The translations under genes were made by a program, and so were the position numbers. A stretch of DNA of 64,000 nucleotides, from positions 24,336-88,335 of the forward strand of contig NZ_NRRV01000020.1 in assembly GCF_016583825.1 (NCBI RefSeq), written 5' to 3'. The DNA comes from Thiohalocapsa halophila (GTDB lineage Bacteria; Pseudomonadota; Gammaproteobacteria; Chromatiales; Chromatiaceae). Positions 46,154 through 58,454 of the stretch are shown piece after piece; position 1 is the stretch's first letter; every line of letters begins with the position of its first letter. Under the pieces are notes generated by a model. It did no database searches, had not been told where the DNA came from, and saw only the letters and a list, made by a program, of their open reading frames with translations.

Positions 46154-46765
46154 TCAGCCCGTCGGCAAGCGACGCAGCAGCGGCGACGTGCGCGGAAAAT
46201 GCGCCCGTAGGAACTCCATTTGGTCCGCCAGCACATGCCGACCCATCAGGTAGATGTACTCGGCATGGGTGGGGGTGAAGGGCACCGCGAGCAGCTCCAT
46301 GCCCGCCGCTTCGGGCGTGCGCCCGGCCTTGAAGTTGTTGCAGCGCACGCAGGCGGTGACGACGTTGGTCCAGACATCCGCGCCGCCGCCGCTGATGGGG
46401 CGGACATGGTCGCGGGAGAGATGCCGGGAGGAAAAGCGCCCGCCGCAGTACATGCACAGGTGGTCGTCGCGCTGAAACAGCGTGCGGTTGGACAGCGGCG
46501 GCACGTAGTCCTCACGCAGCTTGCTCAGCGCGTGGTGGGTGCCATGCGTCGCAATGATGCTATGGATCTGCAGACTGCTGCGGCAGCGCGTCTGGGCGTT
46601 GATGCCGCCGCGCAGCAGCATCAAGGGATTACCGCAGGCGTAAGCGACCTGACCGAGGAAGTAGAGCCGCGCCGCTGCTTTGTAATCCACCCACTCCAGC
46701 GGCATGCCCGCCAAGTCAGTGCGCAAGATCTGAGTGCGCAGAACCTGTTGGCTAAGAGACACCAT
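46154..46765 (-). CDS. HNH endonuclease
   Basis: A 203-residue HNH nuclease. The C-terminal half carries a zinc-type HNH core: CMYCGGRF near residue 102, then LSRDHVRPISGGG with the catalytic His, and NVVTACVRCNNFKAGRTP with the second Cys pair. The N-terminal 90 residues (WVDYKAAARLYFLGQVAY) are typical of the genomic HNH proteins with unknown targets found in many proteobacteria. It sits 74 bp downstream of nothing co-directional and is not obviously part of a mobile element. Confidence 0.88.
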   Translation of the reverse strand: MVSLSQQVLRTQILRTDLAGMPLEWVDYKAAARLYFLGQVAYACGNPLMLLRGGINAQTRCRSSLQIHSIIATHGTHHALSKLREDYVPPLSNRTLFQRDDHLCMYCGGRFSSRHLSRDHVRPISGGGADVWTNVVTACVRCNNFKAGRTPEAAGMELLAVPFTPTHAEYIYLMGRHVLADQMEFLRAHFPRTSPLLRRLPTG

Positions 46766-47253
46766 GACTCGACACCGGTCAGGAGTTGGCGAGCATAATA
46801 CAGACCCGGCGGCGCGTTGCAACGCCTTGTGCAAGATGGTTGCCAGTATTCGAGTCAACCTGCGCCCCCCAAAGCCGGCTCCAAGCCAGCCCAAGCCAGC
46901 CCAAGCCCATGACCGCGGCATCCTTGTCAGGTTTTGCACAAGCGCACGACGGCGCGCGCAATGGCCCGCCAGACGACCCTTGATCTCAATCAGTAATCGC
47001 TGAAATATTATAAGTCATTGTTTTTATTAGACTCTAAATCACTGGCCAATTCTTGGCCAATCTCACGGAATCGTAACGGTGGCGCACGGTCGCCGCTGGT
47101 CCCAACGGCTTATCCACCAAGTTATCCACAACAGCTGTTGAAAAGCGCACAGCACGGCCACCGCAAGCGCTTTTGAGCTGTGTCAACCCCTCAGCTCGGC
47201 CCCTGGCGCCCAAGCGCCGCATGCCCGCTGCCAATCCAGAGCCATCCGCGCAA
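46766..47253. other. priA upstream region: AT-rich patch and DnaA boxes
   Basis: About 490 bases between divergent HNH and priA genes. Around 46990-47040 the DNA is unusually AT-rich for this genome, followed by two direct TGGCCAAT copies and two DnaA boxes. No gene is supported here. Confidence 0.6.
47110..47130 (+). promoter_or_regulatory. Tandem DnaA boxes upstream of priA
   Basis: TTATCCACC (47110-47118) and perfect TTATCCACA (47122-47130), same strand, 12 bp apart (start to start). Confidence 0.65.
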
Positions 47254-49452
<2,199 letters not shown>

Positions 49453-49564
49453 GCGGTGCAGACCCTCAAAGCACCTTTCCGGTATCCTTGCGGGCTTAAA
49501 GCGCGGGCCGTTCGGCCCACTGCCGGCAGCCCCTGAAACCGCCCTAAGCGACGAGCCGAGCCGC

Positions 49565-51340
49565 ATGAAGTCCGAGATCCAGCACACCCTGCAACAGGCC
49601 CTGGAGGCCCTGCGCGCCGCGGGCGTGCTTGCCGAGCTGCCGGCGCAGCCGCCGCAGGTGGAGCGCGCCCGCGACCCTGCGCACGGCGATTTCGCCAGCA
49701 ATGCCGCCATGGTGCTGGCCAAGCAGGCGCGCATGAAGCCGCGGGATCTCGCCGAGCGCATCGTCTCGGCGCTGCCGGCGTCTGCGGCCGTCGCGGCGGT
49801 GGAGATCGCCGGGCCCGGCTTCATCAACTTCCGCATCGCCGAGGCCGCCTACCGGGCCCTGGTGCCCGAGATCCTGCGCGCCGGCCCGGACTACGGGCGC
49901 TCCCGGCTCGGCGCCGGCAAGCGCGTGCAGGTGGAGTTCGTCTCCGCCAACCCGACGGGCCCGCTGCACGTCGGCCATGGCCGCGGCGCCGCCTACGGGG
50001 CCGCGGTGGCGGATCTGCTGGCCTATGTCGGCTTCGACGTGCATCGCGAGTACTACGTCAACGACGCCGGCCGCCAGATGGACATCCTGGCCACCTCGGT
50101 GTGGCTGCGCTACCTGGAGCTTTGCGGCGAAGCGCTGGACTTCCCATCCAACGGCTACAAGGGCGACTACGTCTGGGACATCGCCGCGAGCCTCCACCGT
50201 GAGCACGGCGACGACTACCGCGTGGCTGCCGACACCGTCCGCGAAGGCCTGCCGCCGGACGAGCTCACCCCCGGCGACGGCGGCGACAAAGAGGCGCACA
50301 TCGACGCCCTCACCGCGGCGGCCAAGCGCCTGCTCGGCGACAACCGCTACCGCTTGGTCTTCGAGCTCGGGCTCAATACCATCCTCGACGACATCCGCGC
50401 CGACCTCGCAGAGCTCGGCATTACCTACCAGGAGTGGTTCTCGGAGCGCTCGCTAGTAGAGTCCGGCGCCGTCAACCGCGCCATCGAGCGCCTGCGCGAG
50501 GCGGGCCATGTCTACGAGCAGACCGGGGCGCTCTGGTTTCGCTCCACCGCCTTCGGCGATGACAAAGACCGGGTGCTGGTGCGCGAGAACGGCCAGACGA
50601 CGTATTTCGCCTCTGATATCGCCTACCACATGGACAAGGTGGAGCGCGGCTTCACCCGCGTCATCGATGTCTGGGGCGCCGACCACCACGGTTATGTGCC
50701 GCGGGTGAAGGCGGCGCTGTCGGCGCTTGGTGACGACCCGCGCCGCCTGGACGTGCTGCTGGTGCAGTTTGCGGTGCTCTACCGCGGCGGCGAGAAGATG
50801 CAGATGTCCACGCGCTCCGGTGAGTTCGTGACCCTGCGGGAGCTGCGCAAAGAGGTGGGCCGGGATGCCGCGCGATTCTTCTATGTCATGCGCCGGTGCG
50901 AGCAGCACATGGATTTCGACCTGGATCTGGCCAAGAGCCGCAGCGCCGACAATCCCGTCTACTATGTCCAGTATGCCCATGCCCGTGTCGCCAGCGTGCT
51001 GCACCAGGCGGCCGAGCGGGGCATTGCCTTGGATCTGACGCCCGTACCGGGCCACGGCAAGCTGGAGCGCCTCACCGAGGGCCACGAGATCGCCCTGCTC
51101 AAGACCCTGGCGCGCTGGCCGGAGGCCGTGGAGGCTGCCGCCCTCACCGAGGAGCCGCACCAGCTCACGCACTACTTGCGCGGGCTGGCCAACGACTTTC
51201 ACACCTATTACAACGCCCATCAATTCCTGGTGGACGACGCGGAGCTGCGTGATGCCCGCGTGCAGCTGATCCTGGCCGTGCGTCAGGTGCTGCGCAATGG
51301 GCTGAATCTGCTCGGCGTCTCCGCGCCGGAGCGCATGTGA
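49565..51340 (+). CDS. argS: Arginyl-tRNA synthetase
   Basis: A 591-residue class I synthetase; ATG 49565 starts the N-terminal additional domain ([16 protein letters not shown]), and the open frame upstream overlaps priA in another frame and is not coding. The HIGH-type motif is [17 protein letters not shown] near residue 132. The KMSKS loop is replaced by [11 protein letters not shown] as expected for ArgRS. The anticodon-binding domain forms the C-terminus. It is 112 bp after priA and 13 bp before a SPOR-domain gene. Confidence 0.97.
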   Translation: MKSEIQHTLQQALEALRAAGVLAELPAQPPQVERARDPAHGDFASNAAMVLAKQARMKPRDLAERIVSALPASAAVAAVEIAGPGFINFRIAEAAYRALVPEILRAGPDYGRSRLGAGKRVQVEFVSANPTGPLHVGHGRGAAYGAAVADLLAYVGFDVHREYYVNDAGRQMDILATSVWLRYLELCGEALDFPSNGYKGDYVWDIAASLHREHGDDYRVAADTVREGLPPDELTPGDGGDKEAHIDALTAAAKRLLGDNRYRLVFELGLNTILDDIRADLAELGITYQEWFSERSLVESGAVNRAIERLREAGHVYEQTGALWFRSTAFGDDKDRVLVRENGQTTYFASDIAYHMDKVERGFTRVIDVWGADHHGYVPRVKAALSALGDDPRRLDVLLVQFAVLYRGGEKMQMSTRSGEFVTLRELRKEVGRDAARFFYVMRRCEQHMDFDLDLAKSRSADNPVYYVQYAHARVASVLHQAAERGIALDLTPVPGHGKLERLTEGHEIALLKTLARWPEAVEAAALTEEPHQLTHYLRGLANDFHTYYNAHQFLVDDAELRDARVQLILAVRQVLRNGLNLLGVSAPERM

Positions 51341-51353
51341 TCGAGACAGCCGC

Positions 51354-51959
51354 ATGACCCGAGACTATCGCAAGGGCTCTCCGCCCCCGCGCCGCCGCAA
51401 GGAGCCCCGCGGCACCTGCGCCTTCTGGTTCTTGGCGGGCGGCTTGGTGGGCGCCTTCGGCGTCGGCGCCGCCTGGCTGTATCACGAGCCGACGGGCACC
51501 GGCGAGCCCGCCACCGCCGCCGTACCGCAGGACGAGCAGCCCGCCGAGCCCAAGCCCAAGCCCAAGTTCGACTTCTACGAAATGCTGCCCAGAGAAGAAG
51601 TCGTGGTGCCCGCCGAGCGCGAGCCGGAGCCTGTGCCGCTGCCGTCGCAGCAATCGCCTACGGCGCCCGAGCAGACGGCCAAGGCCGAGACCAGACCGGC
51701 GCCGGAGCCGGCCCCGAGCACCACCGGCAACAGCTATCTGCTGCAGGTGGGCTCCTTCCGGCGCAGCGGCGACGCCGAGAAGCTCAAGGCACAGCTGGCG
51801 CTGCTCGGCATTCAGACCTCCGTCCAGACGGTCACCATCGACAGCGGTCAGACCTATCATCGGGTGCGCACCGGCGCCTACGCCAAGTCCGAGGCCAACT
51901 CGGTCCGCGCCAAGCTGCAACAGAACGGCCACAAGCCCATGATGATGCGTGCCCAGTAG
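51354..51959 (+). CDS. SPOR-domain cell-division protein (FtsN/DedD-like)
   Basis: A 201-residue bitopic membrane protein. A basic N-terminus is followed by one transmembrane segment (FWFLAGGLVGAFGVGAAWLY, residues 24-43). A Pro/Glu-rich periplasmic linker precedes the SPOR domain (residues about 125-200: YLLQVGSFRRSGDAEKLKAQ, then YHRVRTGAYAKSEANSVRAK), which binds denuded peptidoglycan at the septum. It starts 13 bp after argS, an arrangement known for ftsN-like genes in gammaproteobacteria. Confidence 0.9.
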   Translation: MTRDYRKGSPPPRRRKEPRGTCAFWFLAGGLVGAFGVGAAWLYHEPTGTGEPATAAVPQDEQPAEPKPKPKFDFYEMLPREEVVVPAEREPEPVPLPSQQSPTAPEQTAKAETRPAPEPAPSTTGNSYLLQVGSFRRSGDAEKLKAQLALLGIQTSVQTVTIDSGQTYHRVRTGAYAKSEANSVRAKLQQNGHKPMMMRAQ

Positions 51960-52080
51960 CCGGCGGTGCCGTCTCGGGCAATCGCACCGCACTCCCGCTG
52001 CGGCGCCGTTACACCACCGCAAAGCCGCCGGAGCCCCTTCAGGACCGGCCCTTGATTCAGACCCGCAAACGGACCAGCCG

Positions 52081-52773
52081 ATGCCGTACAACCGCACTCT
52101 CCGCCCCGTCATCGACCGCCCCAACAGCGGGGGCCGCCCGCCGCGTCACACCGCTCGGGTCTACACCAGTCGAGCCCGAAGGATGGCGGCGCCGGCCGCA
52201 GCCCTGCTGATGCTGCTGCTCGCCGGCTGCGCCGCCGACAATCCCATGCAGGGCGCCCTGCGCGAGAGCATCGGCAACCCCTTCGGCGGGCCCACGAAGG
52301 AGGGCTTTCAGTCCCTGGTGCGCAAGCATTGCGGCGACCGGATGGTGGGCGGACAGTCCGTCGCCGAGCTGATGGACAGCGACACCACCTTCCGTCAGCT
52401 CACCGCCCGTCTCTACCGCGGCGACATTTCCAACGACGCCTTCATGAAGCTCGTCCTGGACGAGCACCCGGCGCCCGACGCCAACATCCCCGCCACCGGC
52501 TGTGTCGTCCGCCAGCTCGATATCTGCTTCAACAGCAGATGCGACGGCAGCGCCGGCGAATCCCCGGACGCCGTCGCCGCCGGGGACCTCGACGCCATGC
52601 GCCAGGCCAACCTCGACGAGCTGCCGGATGCCGACCCGGACGCGCTGGAAACACTGGGCGACGGCGACGTCGCCACAACGCCGGACCCCATGGCAACCTC
52701 GACCAGTGGCGCGCCGGCGGCGGGTGAAGCACCCGAGACCGCCACCGAGATCGCCGAGCCCGACAAGCCATGA
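52081..52773 (+). CDS. Hypothetical lipoprotein
   Basis: About 230 residues from ATG 52081, or 196 from ATG 52183. The latter begins a lipoprotein signal peptide (MAAPAAALLMLLLAGCAADN with Cys after AG). The mature part has a possible conserved block (KHCGDRMVGGQSVAELMDSD, GDISNDAFMKLVLDEHPAP) and two Cys later, then an acidic Asp/Thr/Pro-rich tail. No family is recognised. It follows the SPOR gene by 121 bp on the same strand. Confidence 0.55.
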   Translation: MPYNRTLRPVIDRPNSGGRPPRHTARVYTSRARRMAAPAAALLMLLLAGCAADNPMQGALRESIGNPFGGPTKEGFQSLVRKHCGDRMVGGQSVAELMDSDTTFRQLTARLYRGDISNDAFMKLVLDEHPAPDANIPATGCVVRQLDICFNSRCDGSAGESPDAVAAGDLDAMRQANLDELPDADPDALETLGDGDVATTPDPMATSTSGAPAAGEAPETATEIAEPDKP

Positions 52774-52844
52774 GCCCGGGCCCTGTCGCTGGACCCCGAA
52801 TGACATCAAGAGCACCAATTTTCGGAACACCGGCGAAGCGCCCT

Positions 52845-52884
52845 GCATCACCCCCTTGAGCATCACCCCCTCGAGCATCACCCC
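52845..52884. repeat. Short 15-bp tandem repeat
   Basis: Three imperfect copies of GCATCACCCCCTCGA between the lipoprotein gene and birA. Confidence 0.6.
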
Positions 52885-52929
52885 GCCGAGCCGGGAAGGA
52901 GCGCCAGTGCTCATTCTTGCTGGCGGATT

Positions 52930-53979
52930 TTATTTGCCTTGCTTCGTGGCCTTCGTGGTGAAATCGCCTTTCTGTTTGGTGCCGGCAGCGCCGGGCCGAA
53001 GACTGACCTCGCCGCCATGGAAACATTGGCGTCCCGCGGCGGTGTCCAGCAGCAGACCCCCGTCGCCGGCGACGCCGGCGGCGATGCCGGCCACGCGCCG
53101 CTCCCCCGTCACCACCTCCACGGACTCGCCCAAATAGGCGTCGAAGGCGTGCCAGTCCGCGAGGAAAGGCGCGAGTCCGGCATCCCCGTAGTCCGCGAGC
53201 GCGTCGACGAGCCCCTCGATGAGCCGCGCCGCCAGGGCATTGCGCTTGGGCGCGGCATCCCCGAGTGCGGTGGTGAGGTCGCTCCAGGGCTGATCGATGT
53301 CCCGGGCCTGCTCCGCGCTGAGGTGTAGATTCACGCCGAGGCCCACCACCACATGGCTCGGCCCCTGGGACTCGCCGGCCACCTCCAGCAGCAGGCCCCC
53401 CAGCTTGCGGCGGCGCCAATGCAGATCGTTGGGCCATTTGAGGCCGATCTCCGCGATGCCGCTGGACTTGAGCACACGCGCCACCGCCACCCCACAGGCG
53501 AGGCTGAGCCCGCCGAGCTCCGCCGGCGCGAGGGTATAGCGCCAGAGCACGGACAGATAGATATTGGCGCCGAAGGGGGAGACCCAGCCGCGGCCCGATC
53601 GCCCCCGGCCCGCGCGCTGGCGCTCGGCGAGACAAACGGACCCGCAGGCACCGCCGTCTGCGGCGCACTGCATCAGCCGGGTGTTGGTTGAGTCGACGAC
53701 CTCCAGCACCTCGATGCCCGCGACCCGAGCGCCGGCCGTCTTCGACAGCGCCGCACGAATTCGGGCGGCTTCCAGCAGCTCCAGTGGCCGGCGCAGCCGG
53801 TAGCCGCGTCCACGCCGGCTCTCGATCTCCAGTCCCAGCTCGTCGGCGGCCCGGCGCAGGGTCTTCCAGACGGCGGCCCGGCTGATACCCAGGCGGGCGG
53901 CCACCTCGGCGCCGGAGTACAGCCCGCCGTCGGCCAGCAGGTGTAGGATCTCGCGCCGGCGGGACGCACCGGTTTCCAT
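52930..53979 (-). CDS. birA: BirA: biotin-protein ligase and biotin operon repressor
   Basis: About 349 residues from ATG 53979 (METGASRRREILHLL), which begins the winged-helix domain; an open frame to 54045 adds unlikely residues. The N-terminal helix-turn-helix (AEVAARLGISRAAVWKTLRR) shows it is the repressor-type BirA. The ligase core has AERQRAGRGRSGRGWVSPFG (the biotinyl-AMP loop), LKWPNDLHWRRRKLGGLLLE and a C-terminal SH3-like domain. The last ~15 residues (TKATKQGK) are an odd basic tail. It follows an M61 peptidase gene by 38 bp. Confidence 0.94.
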   Translation of the reverse strand: METGASRRREILHLLADGGLYSGAEVAARLGISRAAVWKTLRRAADELGLEIESRRGRGYRLRRPLELLEAARIRAALSKTAGARVAGIEVLEVVDSTNTRLMQCAADGGACGSVCLAERQRAGRGRSGRGWVSPFGANIYLSVLWRYTLAPAELGGLSLACGVAVARVLKSSGIAEIGLKWPNDLHWRRRKLGGLLLEVAGESQGPSHVVVGLGVNLHLSAEQARDIDQPWSDLTTALGDAAPKRNALAARLIEGLVDALADYGDAGLAPFLADWHAFDAYLGESVEVVTGERRVAGIAAGVAGDGGLLLDTAAGRQCFHGGEVSLRPGAAGTKQKGDFTTKATKQGK

Positions 53980-54017
53980 GGTAAGCGCCGACTTACGCTG
54001 CTCTTCTGCCAGTGGAC

Positions 54018-55883
54018 TCAGGCGCCGACCACGCTCGCGAGCCAATCCCGGCGCTGCGCCAGCACATCCGCCGGCGCACGGTCGTCCAATCGCAGCTCGC
54101 AGACATCCGCCGGCGCCGCCGCCGGTGTCAGCTGGAAGGTCATCAGCTCGTCCCGGCGAAAGGCATGCACCTGCACCGCGCGGCCGATGGGCAGGGCGCG
54201 CAGGCGCTTGCCGGCGCTGTGACCGTCCACCTTGAGGCCGTCGACGGCGATGATGACATCGCCCGCCGCCAGCCCGGCGCGCTGCGCCGGGCGTGCGTCT
54301 AGCACCACGCCTACCTTGGCCTTGCCACCCGGGGCGAGCCGGAGGCCGACATCGCTCACCGGCTCGACGGGCGCGAGCTCATCCGCCACGTTGCCGAAGT
54401 CCTTCGGCCCCTTGCTCGGGCGCAGGCGCATGTCCACACCGACAGTGGCGAGCAGCCCCGCCAGGTCCAGATCCTCGGTGCCGTCCAAGGCTTGGTCGAA
54501 GAAGTCCGACAGGTCCAGACCGGCGACCTCTGCTACCAGGGCCTCGATGCCGTGCTCCGGCACGCCGGCGCCGCTGCGGTCGGCGCGCTCGCCGTAGCGC
54601 TCCCACATCGCGCGCATGACGTCGTCCAGCGAGCGGCGCCCCGCGGTGTCGCGGCGGATGGTGAGATCCAGCGCCAGCGCCGTGAGCGCCCCCTTGCCGT
54701 AGTAGCTGACGATGGCGTTGGGTGCATTCTCGTCCTGTTTGTAGAACTTGGTCCAGGCGTCGAAGCTGGACTCGGCGACGCTCTGGCGCAGCCGGCCCGG
54801 GTTGCGCATCACCTTGGTGACGGTCTCGGCCAGCAGCTCCAGGTAGCCCTTGGCGTCGATCCGCCCGCTGCGCACCAGCGCCAGGTCGTCGTAGTAGGAG
54901 GTGATGCCCTCGAAGGCCCAGAGCAGGCGGGTGTGCACCTCGCGCTCGAGGCCGCCCTCGACAAAGGCCGCCGGGCGGATGCGCTTGACGTTCCAGAGGT
55001 GGAAGTACTCGTGGCTGCAAAGCCCGAGGAACTTACGGTAGTCGCCGTCGGCATGGGCCGCATCCGACTTGGGCGCCGTATCGCCGGGCGGTGCCGGCAG
55101 GTCGTCGCGGCTGCACAGCAGGCTGGAGGAGTACTTGTGCTCCAGGCCGCCGTAGCCGTCACCCACCACCTGGGTCAGAAACAGATAGCGGTCCGCCGGC
55201 AGCTCGCCGAACAGCGCCGCGTGCTCCTCGCAGATGGGCACGAGGTCCGCGGCGATGCGGGTCAGATCCGCCCGATGGCGGCCGCTCACGGCCATCCAAT
55301 GCGGGATATCACGGACCTTGAAGGCGATGACATCGAACCGACCCATCTCCACCGGGTGGTCGATGAGGTCGTCATAGTCCCGGGCGCGATAGCTCCCGAA
55401 GGCCCAGCGCTCGGCGCCGTCCCGGGCCAGGCTGGTGGCGACGCTCCAATCCCCGCACTCGGCGTCCAGCGGCGGTCGCAGCTCGACCCGGCAGGGCGCG
55501 TGATCGCGCCCGTGCACGCGCAGGAACAGGCTCGGGCCATTGAAGTAGCCATGGGTGCGGTCCAGGTGCGCCGAGCGTACCGTGAGCTCCCAGGCGTAGA
55601 CCTCGTAGTGGATGTGGAGAGTGCCGCTGCCGGCGGGCGCCTGCCAGGTCTGCTTGTCCAGCTTCTCGAGCTGCACCGGCTTACCGTCGCGCTCGGCGCT
55701 GATGTGCAGGATGTTGCGGGCGAAGTCGCGGATCATGTAGCTGCCGGGAATCCAGGCCGGCAGCGACAACGTCAGCGTCGCCGGCTCGCCGCCGGTGTCC
55801 GGAATGCTGAGATCGACGGCAAAGACGTGGGCGGCCGGGCGGGCCGGGGTGACGCAGTAGCGGATGGGCGCGATGTCAGGCAT
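54018..55883 (-). CDS. M61-family (glycyl aminopeptidase-like) metallopeptidase with PDZ domain
   Basis: A 621-residue protein. The beta-sandwich N-terminal domain has PAWIPGSYMIRDFARNI near residue 44. The zinc site LCSHEYFHLWNVKRIRP (HEYFH) is near residue 290, with the downstream Glu in LLWAFEGITSYYDDL. A PDZ domain ends the protein (AGLAAGDVIIAVDGLKV near 565). No signal peptide is visible, so a cytoplasmic enzyme acting on peptides is likely. It is the first gene of a two-gene operon with birA. Confidence 0.9.
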   Translation of the reverse strand: MPDIAPIRYCVTPARPAAHVFAVDLSIPDTGGEPATLTLSLPAWIPGSYMIRDFARNILHISAERDGKPVQLEKLDKQTWQAPAGSGTLHIHYEVYAWELTVRSAHLDRTHGYFNGPSLFLRVHGRDHAPCRVELRPPLDAECGDWSVATSLARDGAERWAFGSYRARDYDDLIDHPVEMGRFDVIAFKVRDIPHWMAVSGRHRADLTRIAADLVPICEEHAALFGELPADRYLFLTQVVGDGYGGLEHKYSSSLLCSRDDLPAPPGDTAPKSDAAHADGDYRKFLGLCSHEYFHLWNVKRIRPAAFVEGGLEREVHTRLLWAFEGITSYYDDLALVRSGRIDAKGYLELLAETVTKVMRNPGRLRQSVAESSFDAWTKFYKQDENAPNAIVSYYGKGALTALALDLTIRRDTAGRRSLDDVMRAMWERYGERADRSGAGVPEHGIEALVAEVAGLDLSDFFDQALDGTEDLDLAGLLATVGVDMRLRPSKGPKDFGNVADELAPVEPVSDVGLRLAPGGKAKVGVVLDARPAQRAGLAAGDVIIAVDGLKVDGHSAGKRLRALPIGRAVQVHAFRRDELMTFQLTPAAAPADVCELRLDDRAPADVLAQRRDWLASVVGA

Positions 55884-56134
55884 GGGTCGGGGGTCGAGCT
55901 CAGGGGTCGGGAGTCGCAGGCAGCCGCGGCACGGGCGGCGGCGAGCGCATACAGCGCTAGAAGATCGGGACGACGAGTCGGATCGCCAGCCCGCGGCGCG
56001 GCGCTCGCCGGCCCGGCCCGGCCCGGTCCGGCCGCACTCTATAACATGGGTCAGGATTTCGGCTCGACCGGTCGCGCGCCGTATGTCTTGGGGTGGAAAA
56101 GCATGGCGCGTTTGTGCCTACAATCGGGCAACGT

Positions 56135-56148
56135 CCGACAAGTGTCGG
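56135..56148. repeat. Perfect 14-bp palindrome upstream of the SanA-like gene
   Basis: CCGACAAGTGTCGG, 20 bp before the likely start. It could be an operator or mRNA hairpin. Confidence 0.35.
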
Positions 56149-56167
56149 CGAGACAAGGACATCCACC

Positions 56168-56968
56168 GTGTCTGATTCGTCCCACACACTACCGGCCGCC
56201 GCCGAAGCGCCGCCAGACACCGGCGGTTATCAGAGCTCGCAGCCAGCCCTGCCTCCGCCGTCGGGCGGCGACGCACCCGCGCCCGCTGCGCGACGCCGCC
56301 ACAAGCGCCGGCGGCTCGCGGCGCTGGCCGCGGCCGGTCTCCTGACGCTGGCTGCGGCGGTGCCAGCGGCCATCGATGCCATGGTGACGGCGAGCACGGC
56401 GGACGCCATCGCCAGCGGCGTGGATCAAGTCGAGCCGAAGCCCGTAGCACTCCTGCTCGGCACCGCGCAGCGCACTGTCGCTGGTCGGCCGAACCAGTTC
56501 TACCGCGCCCGCATCGAGGCGGCGGCGGCCCTGTTTCACAGCGGCAAGGTGCAGGGCATCCTCGTGAGCGGCGACAATGCCACCCGCTGGTACAACGAGC
56601 CCATTGCCATGCAGAAGGACCTCATCGCCGCCGGCGTGCCGGCGCAGTTCATCACCCTGGACTATGCGGGCTTCCGCACCCTGGACTCGGTGATCCGCGC
56701 CAAAGAGGTCTTCGGGCAGCAGCAGGTCATCATCGTCAGCCAGCGCTTCCACGCCGAGCGAGCCATCTTCCTGGCTCGGCACTTCGGGCTGGATGCCAGC
56801 GCTCTCGCCGCAGCGGACCCCGCGGAGCAGAGCCTGCTCAAGGTCCGCGCTCGGGAGGTCCTCGCCCGCGTCGCCGCCGTACTGGACATCGTCATCGGCC
56901 GCGACCCCAAGTTCCTGGGCAAGCCGGAGACCGTGCGCCTGCGCAGCGTCGTCGACGACGCCGTCTGA
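56168..56968 (+). CDS. SanA/ElyC/YdcF-family (DUF218) membrane protein
   Basis: Residues 1-266 from a GTG at 56168 with AAGGA eight bases upstream; an ATG at 56093 is further from any ribosome site. A membrane segment lies near residues 45-62 (LAALAAAGLLTLAAAVPAA), followed by the DUF218 domain: ALLLGTAQRTVAGRPNQFY, ILVSGDNATRWYNEP, FGQQQVIIVSQRFHAERAIF. Relatives affect the cell envelope and vancomycin resistance at high temperature; the reaction is unknown. Confidence 0.82.
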   Translation: MSDSSHTLPAAAEAPPDTGGYQSSQPALPPPSGGDAPAPAARRRHKRRRLAALAAAGLLTLAAAVPAAIDAMVTASTADAIASGVDQVEPKPVALLLGTAQRTVAGRPNQFYRARIEAAAALFHSGKVQGILVSGDNATRWYNEPIAMQKDLIAAGVPAQFITLDYAGFRTLDSVIRAKEVFGQQQVIIVSQRFHAERAIFLARHFGLDASALAAADPAEQSLLKVRAREVLARVAAVLDIVIGRDPKFLGKPETVRLRSVVDDAV

Positions 56969-57172
56969 AGCCCCGGGCGGCGCGCCGATTTCCGGGATCC
57001 CAGTCCTCGAGCAGAACGCACTTGTACACCCATCGCACACCGGTTTTCGGTTTGTGACGCGAAAAACCTGCTGATGTGTCTTCTCTTCCTCGAGCCTCGC
57101 TCCTCGAAACTCGCTCCTGTCCCCTGTAACAAAGGCGCACGGCAGATGCCCGAGCGCGGGTTCAGCATAGGC

Positions 57173-57988
57173 TCACGCCAAATCGATCCACACCGGACAA
57201 TGATCCGACGGCTTCGTGAGTCCGCGGATGTCGTAGTCGATGCCCGCATCACGCAGGCGCGCGCGCAGCGGCTCGGTGATCAGGATTAAATCGATGCGCA
57301 GCCCGCGCTTAGGCTCGCGCTCGAAGCCGCGGGAGCGATAATCGAACCAGCTGAAGCGGTCCGCGACCTCGGGATGCAGGACGCGGTAGGCGTCGATCAG
57401 ACCCCAGTCCATGATGGACTGCAGCCAGTCCCGCTCCTCCGGCAGGAAGCTGCATTTGCCCGTGCGCAGCCAGCGCTTGGCGTTGTCCTCGCCGATGCCG
57501 ATGTCGGCGTCCAGCGGCGCCACGTTCATGTCGCCCATGACGATCAGCGGCTCGTCCGGGCGGTAGCGCTCGCGCAGATAGGCGCCGAGGTCGGCGTAGA
57601 ATTTCTCCTTGCCCGGGAATTTCACCGGATGGTCGCGGCTCTCCCCCTGCGGGAAGTAGCCGTTGATGACGGTGACCGCTTCCCCATCCGGCAGGGTGAA
57701 CTTGCCGGTGATGGCGCGGCGCTGCGCCTCCTCGCCGTCGGTGGGGAAGCCCTTGCAGACGGCCGCGGGCGCGGCCTTGCTGAGCAGCGCCACACCGTAG
57801 TGACCCTTCTGGCCGTGGTAATGCGGCTCATAGCCCAGGCCCTGGATCATCTCCAGCGGGAAGGCCTCGTCCGCCACCTTGGACTCCTGGATGCCGATGA
57901 CGTCGGGGTCGTGCTTGGCCTTGAGGGCTTCCAGCTGATGCGGGCGGCTGCGGATGCCGTTGATGTTGAAGGAGACGAATCTGGGCAT
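57173..57988 (-). CDS. xthA: Exodeoxyribonuclease III
   Basis: A 271-residue AP endonuclease/exonuclease for base-excision repair. Catalytic motifs are visible: [30 protein letters not shown] (metal Glu), [26 protein letters not shown] (Asp/Asn), RIDLILI and a C-terminal [10 protein letters not shown] with the catalytic Asp-His. It is the last of three co-directional genes with mgtE and a hypothetical gene. Confidence 0.95.
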   Translation of the reverse strand: MPRFVSFNINGIRSRPHQLEALKAKHDPDVIGIQESKVADEAFPLEMIQGLGYEPHYHGQKGHYGVALLSKAAPAAVCKGFPTDGEEAQRRAITGKFTLPDGEAVTVINGYFPQGESRDHPVKFPGKEKFYADLGAYLRERYRPDEPLIVMGDMNVAPLDADIGIGEDNAKRWLRTGKCSFLPEERDWLQSIMDWGLIDAYRVLHPEVADRFSWFDYRSRGFEREPKRGLRIDLILITEPLRARLRDAGIDYDIRGLTKPSDHCPVWIDLA

Positions 57989-58043
57989 GGGGGTGGCTTG
58001 GTCTCAGCTTGGCTGTCGGGCCTCCTGGCGTCGGCCCGACCTT

Positions 58044-58337
58044 CTATGACGACATGACCTCATAGGTCTCGCGCTGCCCCATCTCGCGGCCGTGCTCGTA
58101 GGCCTTGCCCCAGGGCAGGTGCTGCTGGTCGCGGGCGCGGTCGTAGGGGTCGGGGGCGACGGTGCGGGCGAGGGCCTCGCTATGGCCGAGTGCCGTCAGC
58201 GCGGCGGCCATGCCGTTGGCGTAGCCGCGGTTGTACCAGAGCTGGGAGTCGTCCTCGCGCTCCAGGTAGCCGTCGGACTCCTCCGTCAGCTCGGTAAGCA
58301 GGCGCAGTAGCTGGTTCAGCAGCTCGGGGTCGGACAC
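58044..58337 (-). CDS. Small hypothetical protein
   Basis: About 97 residues from GTG 58337 (or 100 from a TTG at 58346). It contains TELTEESDGYLEREDDSQLW and NRGYANGMAAALTALGHSEA, suggesting a soluble helical protein with no recognised family. It lies 55 bp upstream of xthA and downstream of mgtE on the same strand, so it may be translated with them. Codon use looks normal for this genome. Confidence 0.5.
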   Translation of the reverse strand: MSDPELLNQLLRLLTELTEESDGYLEREDDSQLWYNRGYANGMAAALTALGHSEALARTVAPDPYDRARDQQHLPWGKAYEHGREMGQRETYEVMSS

Positions 58338-58454
58338 GATGGACAAGGATGTTGCAGAAAGGCGTGAAGGCTAGCATGCAGCGGCGCGCCAGCTCCAGCC
58401 AATTACATATACCGTCACCATAATCTTGGGGGCCGGGATGCGCCTTTGGGCGGT

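Noticed and set aside
46990..47130. Chromosomal origin (oriC)
   Set aside because: Only two DnaA boxes and no dnaA, mnmG, rpmH or parAB neighbours, so an origin call is not justified.
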